Shown here: piece after piece, positions 8,291 to 16,546 of the stretch | Position numbering within the stretch: position 1 is the first letter of the stretch | Layout of the letters: every line of letters begins with the position of its first letter | From: Paenibacillus sp. USDA918EY | GTDB lineage: Bacteria; Bacillota; Bacilli; Paenibacillales; Paenibacillaceae | Assembly (NCBI RefSeq): GCF_009870825.1 | Contig: NZ_WTWY01000006.1 | Span: 124,001-188,000, forward strand | Direction: 5' to 3' | Length of the DNA: 64,000 nt | The notes under the pieces: generated by a model | The model's database searches: none | The model's input: the letters and a program-made list of their open reading frames with translations, nothing else | Told to the model about the DNA's origin: nothing | Program-made: the position numbers and the translations under genes

Positions 8291-8857
8291 ATGGAACAAT
8301 GGTTCTATTTCATAAGAAGCCCACTGGACGACCTGGATGAAACGATTCAAGAGCTGGTTTATCGTTCTTTTTACCAATTCGTCTACCGGGATATAAATTT
8401 CATGGTTCGTGACCATGCGCTTACGGAAGATATTATTCAAGATGCCTTTATGAAGGCCATTACCAAAGGACCTAAGATGCAAACCGACACGAACATTCCT
8501 GCCTGGATCAAGCTAATTACACGCAATACTGCCTTGGATTATTTAAGAAAATTAAAACGGGACCGTCAGATATTCGCAGAACCTTTCGTTAATATAAGTG
8601 ACATGGCTCTCGATGAAGTTAGTGTGGCTAGCATGGTTGAATCCAAAGAAAGAGACGAGATGCTTCATCAGGCAATTGATGAATTAAAATCGGAGTATCG
8701 CACGATTTTGCTTCTATTTTACATGGAGGGGAAATCGTACCGGGAAATTTGCCGGGAACTGAACATGACTGAATCCGTTCTTACCCAGCGTTTGGCGAGG
8801 GCGCGAAAAAAATTGCTTCAACACTTTTTAAGAAAATGGACTGATGACAATGAATGA
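8291..8857 (+). CDS. ECF-type RNA polymerase sigma factor
   Basis: A 188-residue group-4 sigma factor: region 2 (YRSFYQFVYRDINFMVRDH, then ALTEDIIQDAFMKAI) and region 4 (IDELKSEYRTILLLFYMEG with YREICRELNMTE helix-turn-helix), joined by a short linker. It directs RNA polymerase to a specific promoter class. The ATG follows GGGGGAG. The stop overlaps the start of the next gene (ATGAATGA), the classic sigma/anti-sigma arrangement. Its own upstream region lacks the CGTTAG-N17-CGTTATATA motif found around it, so it is not obviously autoregulated. Confidence 0.93.
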   Translation: MEQWFYFIRSPLDDLDETIQELVYRSFYQFVYRDINFMVRDHALTEDIIQDAFMKAITKGPKMQTDTNIPAWIKLITRNTALDYLRKLKRDRQIFAEPFVNISDMALDEVSVASMVESKERDEMLHQAIDELKSEYRTILLLFYMEGKSYREICRELNMTESVLTQRLARARKKLLQHFLRKWTDDNE

Positions 8858-9620
8858 ACATAACCATGAACAGGATCGGATCATTCAAAAGGCGGTAAAG
8901 GACTACTATGATCGCATCGAGATTCCCGACCCCACGCCATCCTGGCAAAAGGTTCATGTTCGATTGCAGAAGAACCGCCGAAAAAAGAAAAACTTTTACC
9001 GCTTGAAAATCGTAGCCGCTGTGATCGTAGCTGCGCTTGTTATTGATGTCGCCGCTGCAGGCAATATCTCTAAAACGTATGCCAGTATGTCTACGCTGTT
9101 TCGGGAGGTCAAGGACCGCATAGTGGAGTTTTTCTTTACAATGGAAGATCAAGATACATCTAAGGCGAAAACGAGTCCCCCGCCCGAAACAAGGATTACC
9201 GATGAACCGGCATCCGTTCCGGAAGAAACTACACTTGAGGTTGCTAAAACCAAACTATCCTTTCCGCTGCTGTTGCCTAGTTTTGTACCGGAGCATTATT
9301 CGCTTGATGCGGTTCGCATTTTTGGAGAAGCCAACGGCTTGTATCATAATGTGTCTTTGGAATATGTGAATGACGCCCAGGATATTTTTAAAATCAGCGA
9401 GCGTGTACTTGAACCAGGATCGACCAGTGTAAAGAGTGACATTTCTGCGGACGCAGGAACGATAAAAGAAATCATGATAAAAAGCAACCAAGGCGTGCTC
9501 GTTATTTTGCCGGAAGGCTTCGTTACTTTGGAATGGCTCACAACCGATCGGATTAAGGTATCCGTATCCGGAAAACTGACGGAATCCGAAATCTTAAAGC
9601 TGGCAGAATCTTTACAATAA
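8850..9620 (+). CDS. Membrane-anchored anti-sigma partner with DUF4367 domain
   Basis: About 256 residues: a cytoplasmic N-terminus of about 50 residues with a basic KNRRKKK stretch, one membrane helix (IVAAVIVAALVIDVAAA), and an extracellular part whose second half (SFPLLLPSFVPEHYSLD to the LAESLQ end) matches DUF4367-type domains found in sigma-linked membrane proteins. By position it should hold the ECF sigma inactive until an envelope signal. A start at 8844 is equally open. Confidence 0.75.
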   Translation: MNEHNHEQDRIIQKAVKDYYDRIEIPDPTPSWQKVHVRLQKNRRKKKNFYRLKIVAAVIVAALVIDVAAAGNISKTYASMSTLFREVKDRIVEFFFTMEDQDTSKAKTSPPPETRITDEPASVPEETTLEVAKTKLSFPLLLPSFVPEHYSLDAVRIFGEANGLYHNVSLEYVNDAQDIFKISERVLEPGSTSVKSDISADAGTIKEIMIKSNQGVLVILPEGFVTLEWLTTDRIKVSVSGKLTESEILKLAESLQ

Positions 9621-9765
9621 GAAGCGAACGGGGAAACCTGTTCGCTTTTTTGCCAGTCCTTATAAAATGGAAAGTCTTCTTGCTCCTCATCCTCTCCTGG
9701 CATGCATGCGGAAACCCTTTTCCTTCCCCAATCGGTACAAATAAAATAAAAAAATATCCGTTAGA

Positions 9766-9797
9766 CGTTAGAATGGTTGATTCATTTTCGTTATATA
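9766..9797 (+). promoter_or_regulatory. ECF-type promoter motif (copy 3)
   Basis: CGTTAG-N17-CGTTATATA, about 90 nt before the start of the exported protein at 9888. It probably drives 9888 and the lipoprotein gene behind it. Confidence 0.8.
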
Positions 9798-9887
9798 TGT
9801 GAAGGCTGAATTTCAATACCATTGAAAGGAGGGCCGGTTTGTTTATATTAGAGAATCATCTAAAATAGAAGGGAGTTAGCGATTCAT

Positions 9888-10697
9888 ATGAAAATGAAAA
9901 ATTTCATCGTTTCCATTGTCTCGTTCGCTTTAGTTTTTTGTTTTTCCTTTCCGGCCTTTGCATCTGAAAAAAATAAACAAGAACTCCCGTCGAATGCAGA
10001 CATCATCGTGAATGAAATTATATCCGCACATGCTGGGCAATACTCCCTTTCAAGCGCCAGCGATCCTAAAATCGTTGAGATGGACCAAGGCTACGCGGTC
10101 CAACTGGAAAGTCTGACCGCAAACGACGAAACAGTTGTGACGACCATCGTTCCTTATAAAGTAGATGAAAATGAAAACTTGGTAAATAGCTTCGATTTCT
10201 TGTCCAAAATCAATGCACAGAATCAAAATGTGATTAAGCCTATGGATACTTCGGAAGTTCCTACAACTTTTGTTGATGTTACGCTAACTGTTCGAACATC
10301 CTATGCACATTATTTTTCATTAAAAAATGTTGCCAACTTCTATCGTCATGCAGGAATAGAAGCTTGGTGGTCCTCAAACAATTCTACGGTGAGCGTATCA
10401 AATATGAGAGTTTGGTATGATACCAGAGGAGAACTTTATAAGTATCCGGATTGCATCGATAAGCCACTTAGCGAAACGAAAGTTCAAGATGATTATTTCA
10501 TCAGAAGCAGCATTGAAAAGAGTAACCCAACGAAAGGTTCCGTATATATTGATGGTAACCATACCATGCCATTAGACAGAGTTGTTTTGCTTACCGATTA
10601 TTTTAATCATGGCGGACTCATTTATTTAAAGCTTGATTACACTGTAAATGGCAAAAGCCGTTCGGATGACAGAAGCTACTATGTATACTCCAAATAA
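9888..10697 (+). CDS. Secreted protein, unknown function
   Basis: A 269-residue protein with a clear signal peptide ending PAFA, then an acidic soluble domain with aromatic-rich beta-like segments (TLTVRTSYAHYFSL; SYYVYSK at the end). No catalytic motif seen. A GAAGGGAG ribosome site lies upstream. Followed after 14 nt by a lipoprotein gene, so both form a two-gene operon under the ECF-type promoter. Confidence 0.7.
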   Translation: MKMKNFIVSIVSFALVFCFSFPAFASEKNKQELPSNADIIVNEIISAHAGQYSLSSASDPKIVEMDQGYAVQLESLTANDETVVTTIVPYKVDENENLVNSFDFLSKINAQNQNVIKPMDTSEVPTTFVDVTLTVRTSYAHYFSLKNVANFYRHAGIEAWWSSNNSTVSVSNMRVWYDTRGELYKYPDCIDKPLSETKVQDDYFIRSSIEKSNPTKGSVYIDGNHTMPLDRVVLLTDYFNHGGLIYLKLDYTVNGKSRSDDRSYYVYSK

Positions 10698-10711
10698 AAG
10701 GACTGAACTGC

Positions 10712-11329
10712 ATGCGCGAAACTAGACGAATTTTCGGAATTATTATTTTTTCCATCTTGTGTATCGTTCTCATTGGTAGTGGCTGTTCTTCCAAAGCAAA
10801 TCCATCTACAGGGGGAGGGGACTCTAGCCAACTCCTGAAAAATGTTTATAACGATGGCGTTTTTGTTTTCGGGGATCTTCCTTGGCTGACCACCAAGCAG
10901 GAAGTGATGAAACAAAAGCAACTGGATGACAGTAACTCGGAAAAGGGAGATGTTTTGAAAGCGGAAGAATCATTCTCATTCAACAATTCCTCACTAAAAA
11001 AGATAGTAATTTATCGGTTTTCAGATGACAAATTTGTATCCGGCGAATATTTATTTTCTACGACGGACAACAAACTTTTTGCCCAATTCTGCGAGGAGCT
11101 TAAAACAAATTTGTCAAAGACACTTCCCAAACCGAACGCGAATGATCTAAACATTTTAGATGGTGCAGGCGATGCTTCTGCACAGGGGAAAAACGTTTCA
11201 TGGGAAGGAAAAGACCATAGTACACTAACGGTCAATTTATTAACCGCCGAACAGGGGAAGGATACGGAATATCTGTTACAAATAAAAAGCTCTTCTCCCC
11301 TTCCCGAGCGACAAGGATTAAAGCCGTGA
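10712..11329 (+). CDS. Predicted lipoprotein
   Basis: A 205-residue protein with a lipoprotein signal (lipobox LIGSGC). The mature part contains FGDLPWLTTKQEVMKQ followed by acidic and beta-rich sequence (SGEYLFSTTDNKLF). It resembles in layout the truncated lipoprotein at 13208-13741. Function unknown; probably anchored on the outer face of the membrane. Second gene of the operon begun at 9888. Confidence 0.7.
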   Translation: MRETRRIFGIIIFSILCIVLIGSGCSSKANPSTGGGDSSQLLKNVYNDGVFVFGDLPWLTTKQEVMKQKQLDDSNSEKGDVLKAEESFSFNNSSLKKIVIYRFSDDKFVSGEYLFSTTDNKLFAQFCEELKTNLSKTLPKPNANDLNILDGAGDASAQGKNVSWEGKDHSTLTVNLLTAEQGKDTEYLLQIKSSSPLPERQGLKP

Positions 11330-11337
11330 TTGATAAA

Positions 11338-11373
11338 GAATGGAGCCGTGCAATCGCACGACTCCATTCTTTT
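11338..11373. terminator. Rho-independent terminator
   Basis: A strong hairpin, GAATGGAGCCGTGC / GCACGACTCCATTC, with one mismatch and a 4-nt loop, followed by TTTT. It ends the 9888-11329 operon and faces the convergent gene at 11435. Confidence 0.85.
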
Positions 11374-11434
11374 AATCCCTCCTCTTCAACATCCGCGGCG
11401 CACTTCCACGCTCGTCCTCAAGGGAATTATGTAT

Positions 11435-11929
11435 TTATTCAGGTATCAAGTACGAGGATGAGTAACGGTATCCGGATTCTACAGTCGTGCCCTTTTTTGC
11501 CCAATGATAAGATTTTGTCCGATAGTAGTAACCGGACAAAACCGAAATATCTCGAATAGAAGAATACGCATAGGCCGTATTGCTATCTTCGACGCTCGCT
11601 CCAAAATAGACATCGATCCATTCCGAGCCTGTCCAACGCTGCAAGGTGAGCTGAACGCCGATTTTATCCACACGGACAGTTCCATAACTCTCGCCCCATA
11701 TGTTGACTTTTTGTTTCCCTTGATCGGTTAGGTATCCTTGCCCCTTTTCCAAGTAATCGAAATTGGGGTCGAATACGGTAAACGGGGAAACGAACGACGG
11801 CGGAGGTGGTGTTTTCGCATGAGCGGCCGCGCCGGTGTCTTGAGCGAATGCCTGAACAGGCAGCAAGAGCATTACGGCCAGCCCCAATAATACAGTGATA
11901 CGCCGAATTAAATTTTTCTCTACGATCAA
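11435..11929 (-). CDS. Secreted protein, DUF6147-like
   Basis: A 164-residue protein with a signal peptide (cleaved near AFAQD). The mature domain has GYLTDQGKQKVNIWG, VDKIGVQLTLQRWTG and SGYYYRTKSYHWAKKG, a pattern I associate with the small extracellular DUF6147 family (function unknown). It starts with TTG at 11929, set by an AAGGAGG site 8 nt upstream. Driven by ECF-type promoter copy 4. Confidence 0.65.
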   Translation of the reverse strand: MIVEKNLIRRITVLLGLAVMLLLPVQAFAQDTGAAAHAKTPPPPSFVSPFTVFDPNFDYLEKGQGYLTDQGKQKVNIWGESYGTVRVDKIGVQLTLQRWTGSEWIDVYFGASVEDSNTAYAYSSIRDISVLSGYYYRTKSYHWAKKGTTVESGYRYSSSYLIPE

Positions 11930-11936
11930 AGTGCAG

Positions 11937-11997
11937 CCTCCTTAACTATTTTGGGTTCAATTTATATAACGAATGTAACTCGCATTCCCTAACGATT
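11937..11997. repeat. Duplicated promoter/leader segment, copy A
   Basis: About 60 bp containing the ribosome site, leader and ECF-type promoter of the 11435 gene. It recurs at 12566-12626 with about three mismatches, 629 bp away in the same orientation. Confidence 0.9.
11963..11994 (-). promoter_or_regulatory. ECF-type promoter motif (copy 4)
   Basis: CGTTAG-N17-CGTTATATA on the minus strand, upstream of the secreted-protein gene at 11435-11929. Confidence 0.8.
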
Positions 11998-12039
11998 TCT
12001 CTCAAAAAAGATTTTAATTATGAAATAAAAATTAAATTT

Positions 12040-12450
12040 TCAAACAAAAGCCCCGCCCTTTTGGGCGGGGTATCCTTCTATATCTATAGAATTATTGGGA
12101 ACTTTATAGATGTAATAGCTATGATTCCATTTCTTTATCGTAATTATGATTTCCTGATTGTCTCTTTCAAAAAAGTATCCTGCACCATCCTGTTTAGAGA
12201 ATTTCCAACCTCTATTTTCTAGCCGCTCTTGCAAAAGCTTAACAGGATCGTTGACTCGTGTAAGGTATTGTCCATTTCCATTCTCATCATTTTGAGCAAA
12301 TATTACGCTCTGATTCGTTGTATGCAGCCTATACATATACTTTAAATTGCCATATCCGATGTTATTGATATACAAGACGCCTAAAATAATAAGCACTAAG
12401 ATAATGGGAATTGTAATTTTCCAAGACTTTCTCATAACATTCACCGCCAT
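12040..12450 (-). CDS. Small membrane-anchored protein
   Basis: Up to 136 residues: an N-terminal membrane anchor (ITIPIILVLIILGVLYI) and a soluble domain with VKLLQERLENRGWKF. The start may be ATG 12450, GTG 12444 or ATG 12435; a CAGGAG site favours the GTG. Oddly, the last dozen codons (YPAQKGGAFV) are encoded by a perfect GC-rich terminator hairpin, so the true end may be slightly upstream and the frame may be shifted. Family unknown. Confidence 0.55.
   Translation of the reverse strand: MAVNVMRKSWKITIPIILVLIILGVLYINNIGYGNLKYMYRLHTTNQSVIFAQNDENGNGQYLTRVNDPVKLLQERLENRGWKFSKQDGAGYFFERDNQEIIITIKKWNHSYYIYKVPNNSIDIEGYPAQKGGAFV
12051..12070 (-). terminator. Terminator overlapping the end of the ORF
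   Basis: A perfect stem CCCCGCCC / GGGCGGGG with a 4-nt loop, followed on the minus strand by CTTTTGTTTG. It lies inside the annotated 3' end of the 12040 gene, just before its stop at 12040-12042. Confidence 0.75.
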
Positions 12451-12485
12451 ACTCCTGTGTTTCGTCCATTGTACTATATTTTGAA

Positions 12486-12557
12486 TTATATCCCTAAAAG
12501 TCCTTTTTCCTCGTCGTTTCGTTTTTCTCTATGGAAAGGGATGCGGAACGTCTTCAC
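12486..12557 (-). CDS. Tiny ORF (23 codons) behind the duplicated promoter
   Basis: GTG at 12557 with a well-placed AAGGAGG (12566-12572), giving VKTFRIPFHREKRNDEEKG and stopping at 12486. It follows ECF-type promoter copy 5. It could be a small peptide or the start of a gene deleted after the promoter segment was duplicated. No similarity recognised. Confidence 0.3.
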   Translation of the reverse strand: MKTFRIPFHREKRNDEEKGLLGI

Positions 12558-12565
12558 TAGATAGC

Positions 12566-12626
12566 CCTCCTTAACTATTTTGGGTTCAATTTATATAACC
12601 AATGTAACTCCCATTCCCTAACGCTT
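12566..12626. repeat. Duplicated promoter/leader segment, copy B
   Basis: Near-identical to 11937-11997, including the ribosome site and the promoter elements; only the -10 differs in its first base (GGTTATATA). Confidence 0.9.
12592..12623 (-). promoter_or_regulatory. ECF-type promoter motif (copy 5)
   Basis: CGTTAG-N17-GGTTATATA on the minus strand, one mismatch to the other copies. It drives the tiny ORF at 12486 and possibly the gene at 12040. Confidence 0.6.
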
Positions 12627-12695
12627 TAAAAGTGAATTTTCCAAATACAAAAAAACGGGAAGCCCCGACTCCAGTTGCAATATGTAAAGCTGTTC

Positions 12696-13034
12696 CTATG
12701 TGGAGCAGCTTCTTTGCCGCACTTGCAGAATAATCGCGGTCAATAAAAAGAGAGCCGGTGAAACGATAAACCATTTCGCATACCCGTTTCCTGCAAAAAA
12801 GACGTACAAGCCCGGAAGAGAGCATATAAAAGCAGTATACCAAAGCGCTCGGCCCCGAAGAGCTCCAACAATAGCAAGCAATACTGGAACGATCATCAAA
12901 AATAGAACAAACCCGACGGCGTTTCCATCCTGATCATTTAGCTCAACCGATTTAAACAACAAGGACGCGTATAATATCAAATGGATAATGGCTGCGAGCA
13001 GCAATCCAAAGCAATAGCCTACCCTTTGTCTCAA
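12696..13034 (-). CDS. Small four-helix membrane protein
   Basis: A 112-residue hydrophobic protein with four predicted membrane helices (for example FGLLLAAIIHLILYASLLF and FLMIVPVLLAIVGAL). TTG start at 13034 behind an AGGGGGAGG site. Unknown function. Confidence 0.55.
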   Translation of the reverse strand: MRQRVGYCFGLLLAAIIHLILYASLLFKSVELNDQDGNAVGFVLFLMIVPVLLAIVGALRGRALWYTAFICSLPGLYVFFAGNGYAKWFIVSPALFLLTAIILQVRQRSCST

Positions 13035-13099
13035 TTTCCTCCCCCTTTAAATACTCCAATAAGGAGCAAAGGCTCCGTATCCCAAAAGTAAAAAAACAT

Positions 13100-13127
13100 G
13101 GCCTCTTCGGAATCATGCGAAGAGGCC
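13100..13127. terminator. Bidirectional terminator
   Basis: A perfect 10-bp stem GGCCTCTTCG / CGAAGAGGCC with an 8-nt loop and T tracts on both strands (TTTTTTT). It ends the minus-strand gene at 13208. Confidence 0.85.
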
Positions 13128-13207
13128 CATTTTTTTCGGCGTTATTTTTACATTTTTTACATTGTCACCTTATCTTTTAATGGAATCGGACTACAACCCC
13201 CTTCAGG

Positions 13208-13741
13208 CTATTTGTTCCAGTCTTCAGAAGAGGTGTTTACTTTGTATATGACGGAGATATTGCTATCTTGATCTCCTGATATATTCAAACGCAACTCAAC
13301 ATCTAATCCATCATCTACTTTCCACGAGTCAAAGTACTCATCTGAAGATTTCTTCGGTAAATCTTCGTAACTTGGAATTTTTGAAATACTGTTCCACAAT
13401 CCGGGATAAGTCGTTGGTTCACCAAAAGCCTTTTTCAAATTAGTATACAACTTTTTAGTAAGATCATATGCGTCTTTATTCTGATTCTTAAATCCCTTTA
13501 CATACATAAAACCATACAATTTGTCATTATTTAAATCAAACATAAGTGTAAGGGTAAGTGGTTCACCATATAGACTATACTGCTTTTTGAAAGCATATAT
13601 TCCAGCCTTTCCATTGAACTGTTCGATATCCTTTCCTTCCTCAAGCTTTAAGTTCTTAAATACGACGTCCTTTGTCTGCCCAATGTTATCTTTTAACTCG
13701 TTTATTTCCTTAGTATTTGCTTTATTTTGTGAGCTACACAT
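13208..13741 (-). pseudogene. Lipoprotein gene missing its 5' end
   Basis: The frame from 13741 reads MCSSQNKANTKEINELKD and on to an ordinary acidic soluble domain (GKAGIYAFKKQYSLYGEPL). The CSSQNK is just what follows a lipobox cysteine, but no signal peptide precedes it. Beyond 13741 the frame runs antisense through another gene fragment (13740-14174). The promoter and signal sequence have apparently been deleted. Confidence 0.65.
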
Positions 13742-14174
13742 GTCCGCCTTCAAAAGCCATGATTTAGCACCCGATCCTGACGGGAAACAAGTAACAGTAA
13801 TCGATACAAAATATAAGGACAATAAAGGAAAGATGTTAAATGTTAAAAAAGTTGAAAGCATAGATGGATATGTTTCCGACGCTGATCTCTCCAAAAAAGG
13901 AGGAAAATATATTGTAAAAGAGCTAATGACTTATAAAGATTACTTTGATAAATATGAAGATGGCGGATACAATCATACAATCGATCCCAATCGCATGGTA
14001 TGGGTTCTAATATCCAAATTTGATAAAACACATTATGTAGATGGGTCGCCAGTTGAAAAAGCTATCGTTACTTCTTTATACGACGGTGAAACTGGAGAAA
14101 TGCCCGAAATGGGCGTAACTTCAGAAGAGCCAAACGGTATGGCACAATTTCTTAAAGATAAGAAAAAGGAATAG
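13740..14174 (+). pseudogene. Exported-protein-like gene missing its 5' end
   Basis: About 144 codons of convincing coding sequence (VTVIDTKYKDNKGKMLNVKK; DPNRMVWVLISKFDKTHYVD), beginning abruptly next to the truncated lipoprotein gene on the other strand. There is no ribosome site before the ATG at 13740. Family unknown. Both genes lost their starts at the same point. Confidence 0.55.
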
Positions 14175-14191
14175 CAGCATTAGCTGGCAAC

Positions 14192-14218
14192 CGAGGTGCT
14201 AAACGGCACCCTCGTTTT
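14192..14218 (+). terminator. Rho-independent terminator
   Basis: Stem CGAGGTGC / GCACCCTCG with a single bulged base, followed by TTTTAC. It ends the fragment at 13740-14174. Confidence 0.7.
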
Positions 14219-14235
14219 ACTTTTAAAAAGCGTCC

Positions 14236-14847
14236 CTACAGCCCAATATACGGAGCCGGATCGACACGCCGCCCATTTACGAAAATTTCAAAGTGCAAAT
14301 GCAAGCCTGTACTTTTGCCTGTAGAGCCGCATACGCCGACAACATCCCCGGCCTGCACGACGTCCCCGACTTGAACCGTTGTTTGCGACAAGTGAGCGTA
14401 CGTCGTCTTAAATCCGCCGCCATGATCGATCCAAACGAATATCCCATACCCGCTTTTCGGGTTTCGTTCGTCCTGCCATCCGGCATACACAACCTTACCG
14501 GCTTTGGAGGCTGGAATGCGCTGTCCCGCCTGGCAAGCAAAATCGATGCCTTCGTGAGATGCGCCGGGCTTGCCGGTAACCGGATCGATCCGGATGCCGA
14601 AAGGAGAGGTAACGACGCCCGGAACAGGCCGCGCAAAGCCGCTTTCGGACGGTTCAATGACTTCAATCGGAATAAACCCTTCCGTGACATAAAGTCTCGC
14701 ATACATCATCACTTCTGCGACATAGTTTTGATCGTGGTTGTATGCAAAAATCGCACGTTCCAGGTTGCCGGTCGTCGCGCCGTTTTTGGCCAACAGGAAA
14801 AAGGGTCCGCCTAAGGAGCGAGTATCCAGATTTGCGAGCGTCCCCAT
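14236..14847 (-). CDS. M23 family metallopeptidase, apparently 5'-truncated
   Basis: 203 residues. The C-terminal LytM/M23 endopeptidase domain carries the zinc ligands HEGID and HLHFE, as in glycyl-glycine or D-Ala-meso-Dap endopeptidases. The N-terminal part (GNLERAIFAYNHDQNYVAEVM) is the end of a lysozyme-like transglycosylase domain; the rest of that domain and any membrane anchor are absent. Such lysozyme+M23 fusions are common in conjugative elements. It probably cannot be exported as it stands. A 44-bp piece recurs at 16461. Confidence 0.75.
   Translation of the reverse strand: MGTLANLDTRSLGGPFFLLAKNGATTGNLERAIFAYNHDQNYVAEVMMYARLYVTEGFIPIEVIEPSESGFARPVPGVVTSPFGIRIDPVTGKPGASHEGIDFACQAGQRIPASKAGKVVYAGWQDERNPKSGYGIFVWIDHGGGFKTTYAHLSQTTVQVGDVVQAGDVVGVCGSTGKSTGLHLHFEIFVNGRRVDPAPYIGL
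14371..14414. repeat. Parent copy of the M23 scrap
   Basis: Within the M23 gene (encodes GFKTTYAHLSQTTVQ). A 44-bp segment matches 16461-16504 with three mismatches in the same orientation. Confidence 0.85.
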
Positions 14848-15083
14848 TCCAGTAACAAATAACGGCTAAAAGCAGTGGTCGTATGGTGCGTCGCGGTTTC
14901 CGAAAAATAACGATTCGATAAACAGTGCACCAACGATAATACCAAATCATTCCGGACACGGCTTGTCCAGCGCCGCATCAGGGCTTCGCAAGCCCCGCGT
15001 CAACATAAATCCGCACCTTGTGGCAACTTTTCAATAAATATTTCCGTTTATATAGATAATCTTATTTGTAGGAGATGGTGGAT

Positions 15084-15542
15084 ATGAAACATTTTCAGTC
15101 TTTGTTTGGTATTGGAATCATATTAATGCTTTCTATTATGCTAATATCCTGTGGGAAATTATCAACAAATACATCAAAGACTCCAAATCATTCAAAAATT
15201 GAGCATTTTCAAATTAATAGCGAAGATATTTCAAGCGTGACCATTTACACGGGTCCAGTAAAACATAAGGTTTCTGGAGTAATAAAGACAGCTGCAGATA
15301 TAAAATTATTGACTGATATTTTGAACAGTGCAACCTCCCCCATTGGGGATGCAACAGCTGATTTCTACCGCATGGTAAAGATCAACAAGAAGGACGAATC
15401 AGTGATTTCCCTTGAATTCGGTGGGGGAGGTAAATTTTTCAAACAGCTTGACTCCGGTATCTTTTTTAAACTTGACCCGGAAGATAAATATAGAGAGTTA
15501 AATAAACTTATAGATCGGGTAGAGAAAGAATATACGAAATAG
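15084..15542 (+). CDS. Small predicted lipoprotein
   Basis: About 152 residues with lipobox LISCGK, an acidic domain with SVTIYTGPVKHKVSG and a YRELNKLIDRVEKEY end. ATG 15084 follows TAGGAGATGG. Unknown function. The upstream 230 nt hold an AT-rich promoter-like stretch (TTTATATAGATAAT at 15047) but no ECF-motif match. Confidence 0.6.
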   Translation: MKHFQSLFGIGIILMLSIMLISCGKLSTNTSKTPNHSKIEHFQINSEDISSVTIYTGPVKHKVSGVIKTAADIKLLTDILNSATSPIGDATADFYRMVKINKKDESVISLEFGGGGKFFKQLDSGIFFKLDPEDKYRELNKLIDRVEKEYTK

Positions 15543-15556
15543 AATTTCTTAAAGCT

Positions 15557-16459
15557 TTAGTTGTTTGGATCGACTACCTTCGTCGTATCGCTGGTATAAA
15601 GGGAAACAGCGCCAGCGGCCGTTAATGCCGGGCTTATTTTGGTAACGTATCCCCATGTTCCCTCTGGTGATCCCGAGGTATTCCTGCCAGAGACGATTCC
15701 AACTAATTGGGTCGTTGTATAAGCGTTAAAGACAGTCCCCCCACTATCTCCTCCCAAAATGAATCCGCCGCCGTCTTTGTATACTCTAATCATATTGGAC
15801 AGTGTGATAGATCCATACGATACAGAGGCATTTGTATCATTTACAGTTCCGCAAGTCACGTTTGATGTAACGCCAGATTTACAAATCAACTCGCCTGTTA
15901 GTGCAGTAGAGGTGGTAGTATATTTTTTATCATATTCTGCGTTGGAAACATTATTATAATAATATTTATTGCCAATTTTTTTATTAGTGTTGGTTAATAA
16001 AACCAAACCAACATCGGTTCCGCCATCTGCATATGCCGAGAAATGCTGAGTCCCGATATTTGTCCCGCCTTGACTTACTGTGCTCCCCGTACTTGTAATA
16101 CAATGTCCTGCTGTTATAAGAAATTCCCTTGTGTCTTTCGTAGCGGTGGAGTTTGAACTGCACGTTCCGCCGGTGGATATTTGTATTCCTCCCCCCATTT
16201 CTGTGAAAGCATCAGTTCTTGCTTTTGCAGGTTCATTAATGCCCCCTGCTTGAATTTCTATCAACCCATTATATTCCGGGAATAATGAAGAAAAGTCAGA
16301 AACCTTTGCTCCGGCTTGCTCCGTCGAAAGGATAACCTTTTGATCCTTAACACTAGAACTGATTACCACATTGTCTCTGGAAAGGCTTGGGGAACCCCTT
16401 CTCAACTTTTGAAGTATATCTTCCTGGATATTGATAAGCTCCTTCTTTGAATGCTTCAC
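15557..16459 (-). CDS. Chymotrypsin-fold secreted serine protease, start region lost
   Basis: A 300-residue reading frame related to streptogrisin/alpha-lytic proteases: His in TAGHC, Asp in GGTDVGLV and Ser in GGDSGGTVF form the catalytic triad, and a propeptide-like region occupies about residues 1-75. Family members need a signal peptide; here none exists. The only start is a GTG at 16459 with no ribosome site, and just upstream lies a scrap of the M23 gene. The catalytic domain is intact but export and expression look broken. Confidence 0.75.
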   Translation of the reverse strand: MKHSKKELINIQEDILQKLRRGSPSLSRDNVVISSSVKDQKVILSTEQAGAKVSDFSSLFPEYNGLIEIQAGGINEPAKARTDAFTEMGGGIQISTGGTCSSNSTATKDTREFLITAGHCITSTGSTVSQGGTNIGTQHFSAYADGGTDVGLVLLTNTNKKIGNKYYYNNVSNAEYDKKYTTTSTALTGELICKSGVTSNVTCGTVNDTNASVSYGSITLSNMIRVYKDGGGFILGGDSGGTVFNAYTTTQLVGIVSGRNTSGSPEGTWGYVTKISPALTAAGAVSLYTSDTTKVVDPNN

Positions 16460-16460
16460 T

Positions 16461-16504
16461 TTGAACCGTCGTCTGCGACAGGTGAGCGTACGTCGTCTTA
16501 AATC
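16461..16504. repeat. M23 gene scrap fused upstream of the protease
   Basis: Minus strand encodes FKTTYAHLSQTTVQ, a second copy of 14371-14414 (41 of 44 bases). It ends exactly at the protease start and marks a recombination junction. Confidence 0.8.
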
Positions 16505-16546
16505 GCTTCTATATAAAAATGCTGTTATCTATTTTTTGGAGCTATT

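Noticed and set aside
15022..15053. CGTTTATATA before the lipoprotein at 15084 as a seventh ECF-type promoter
   Set aside because: The -35 position reads GGCAAC, not CGTTAG; only the -10 resembles the motif.
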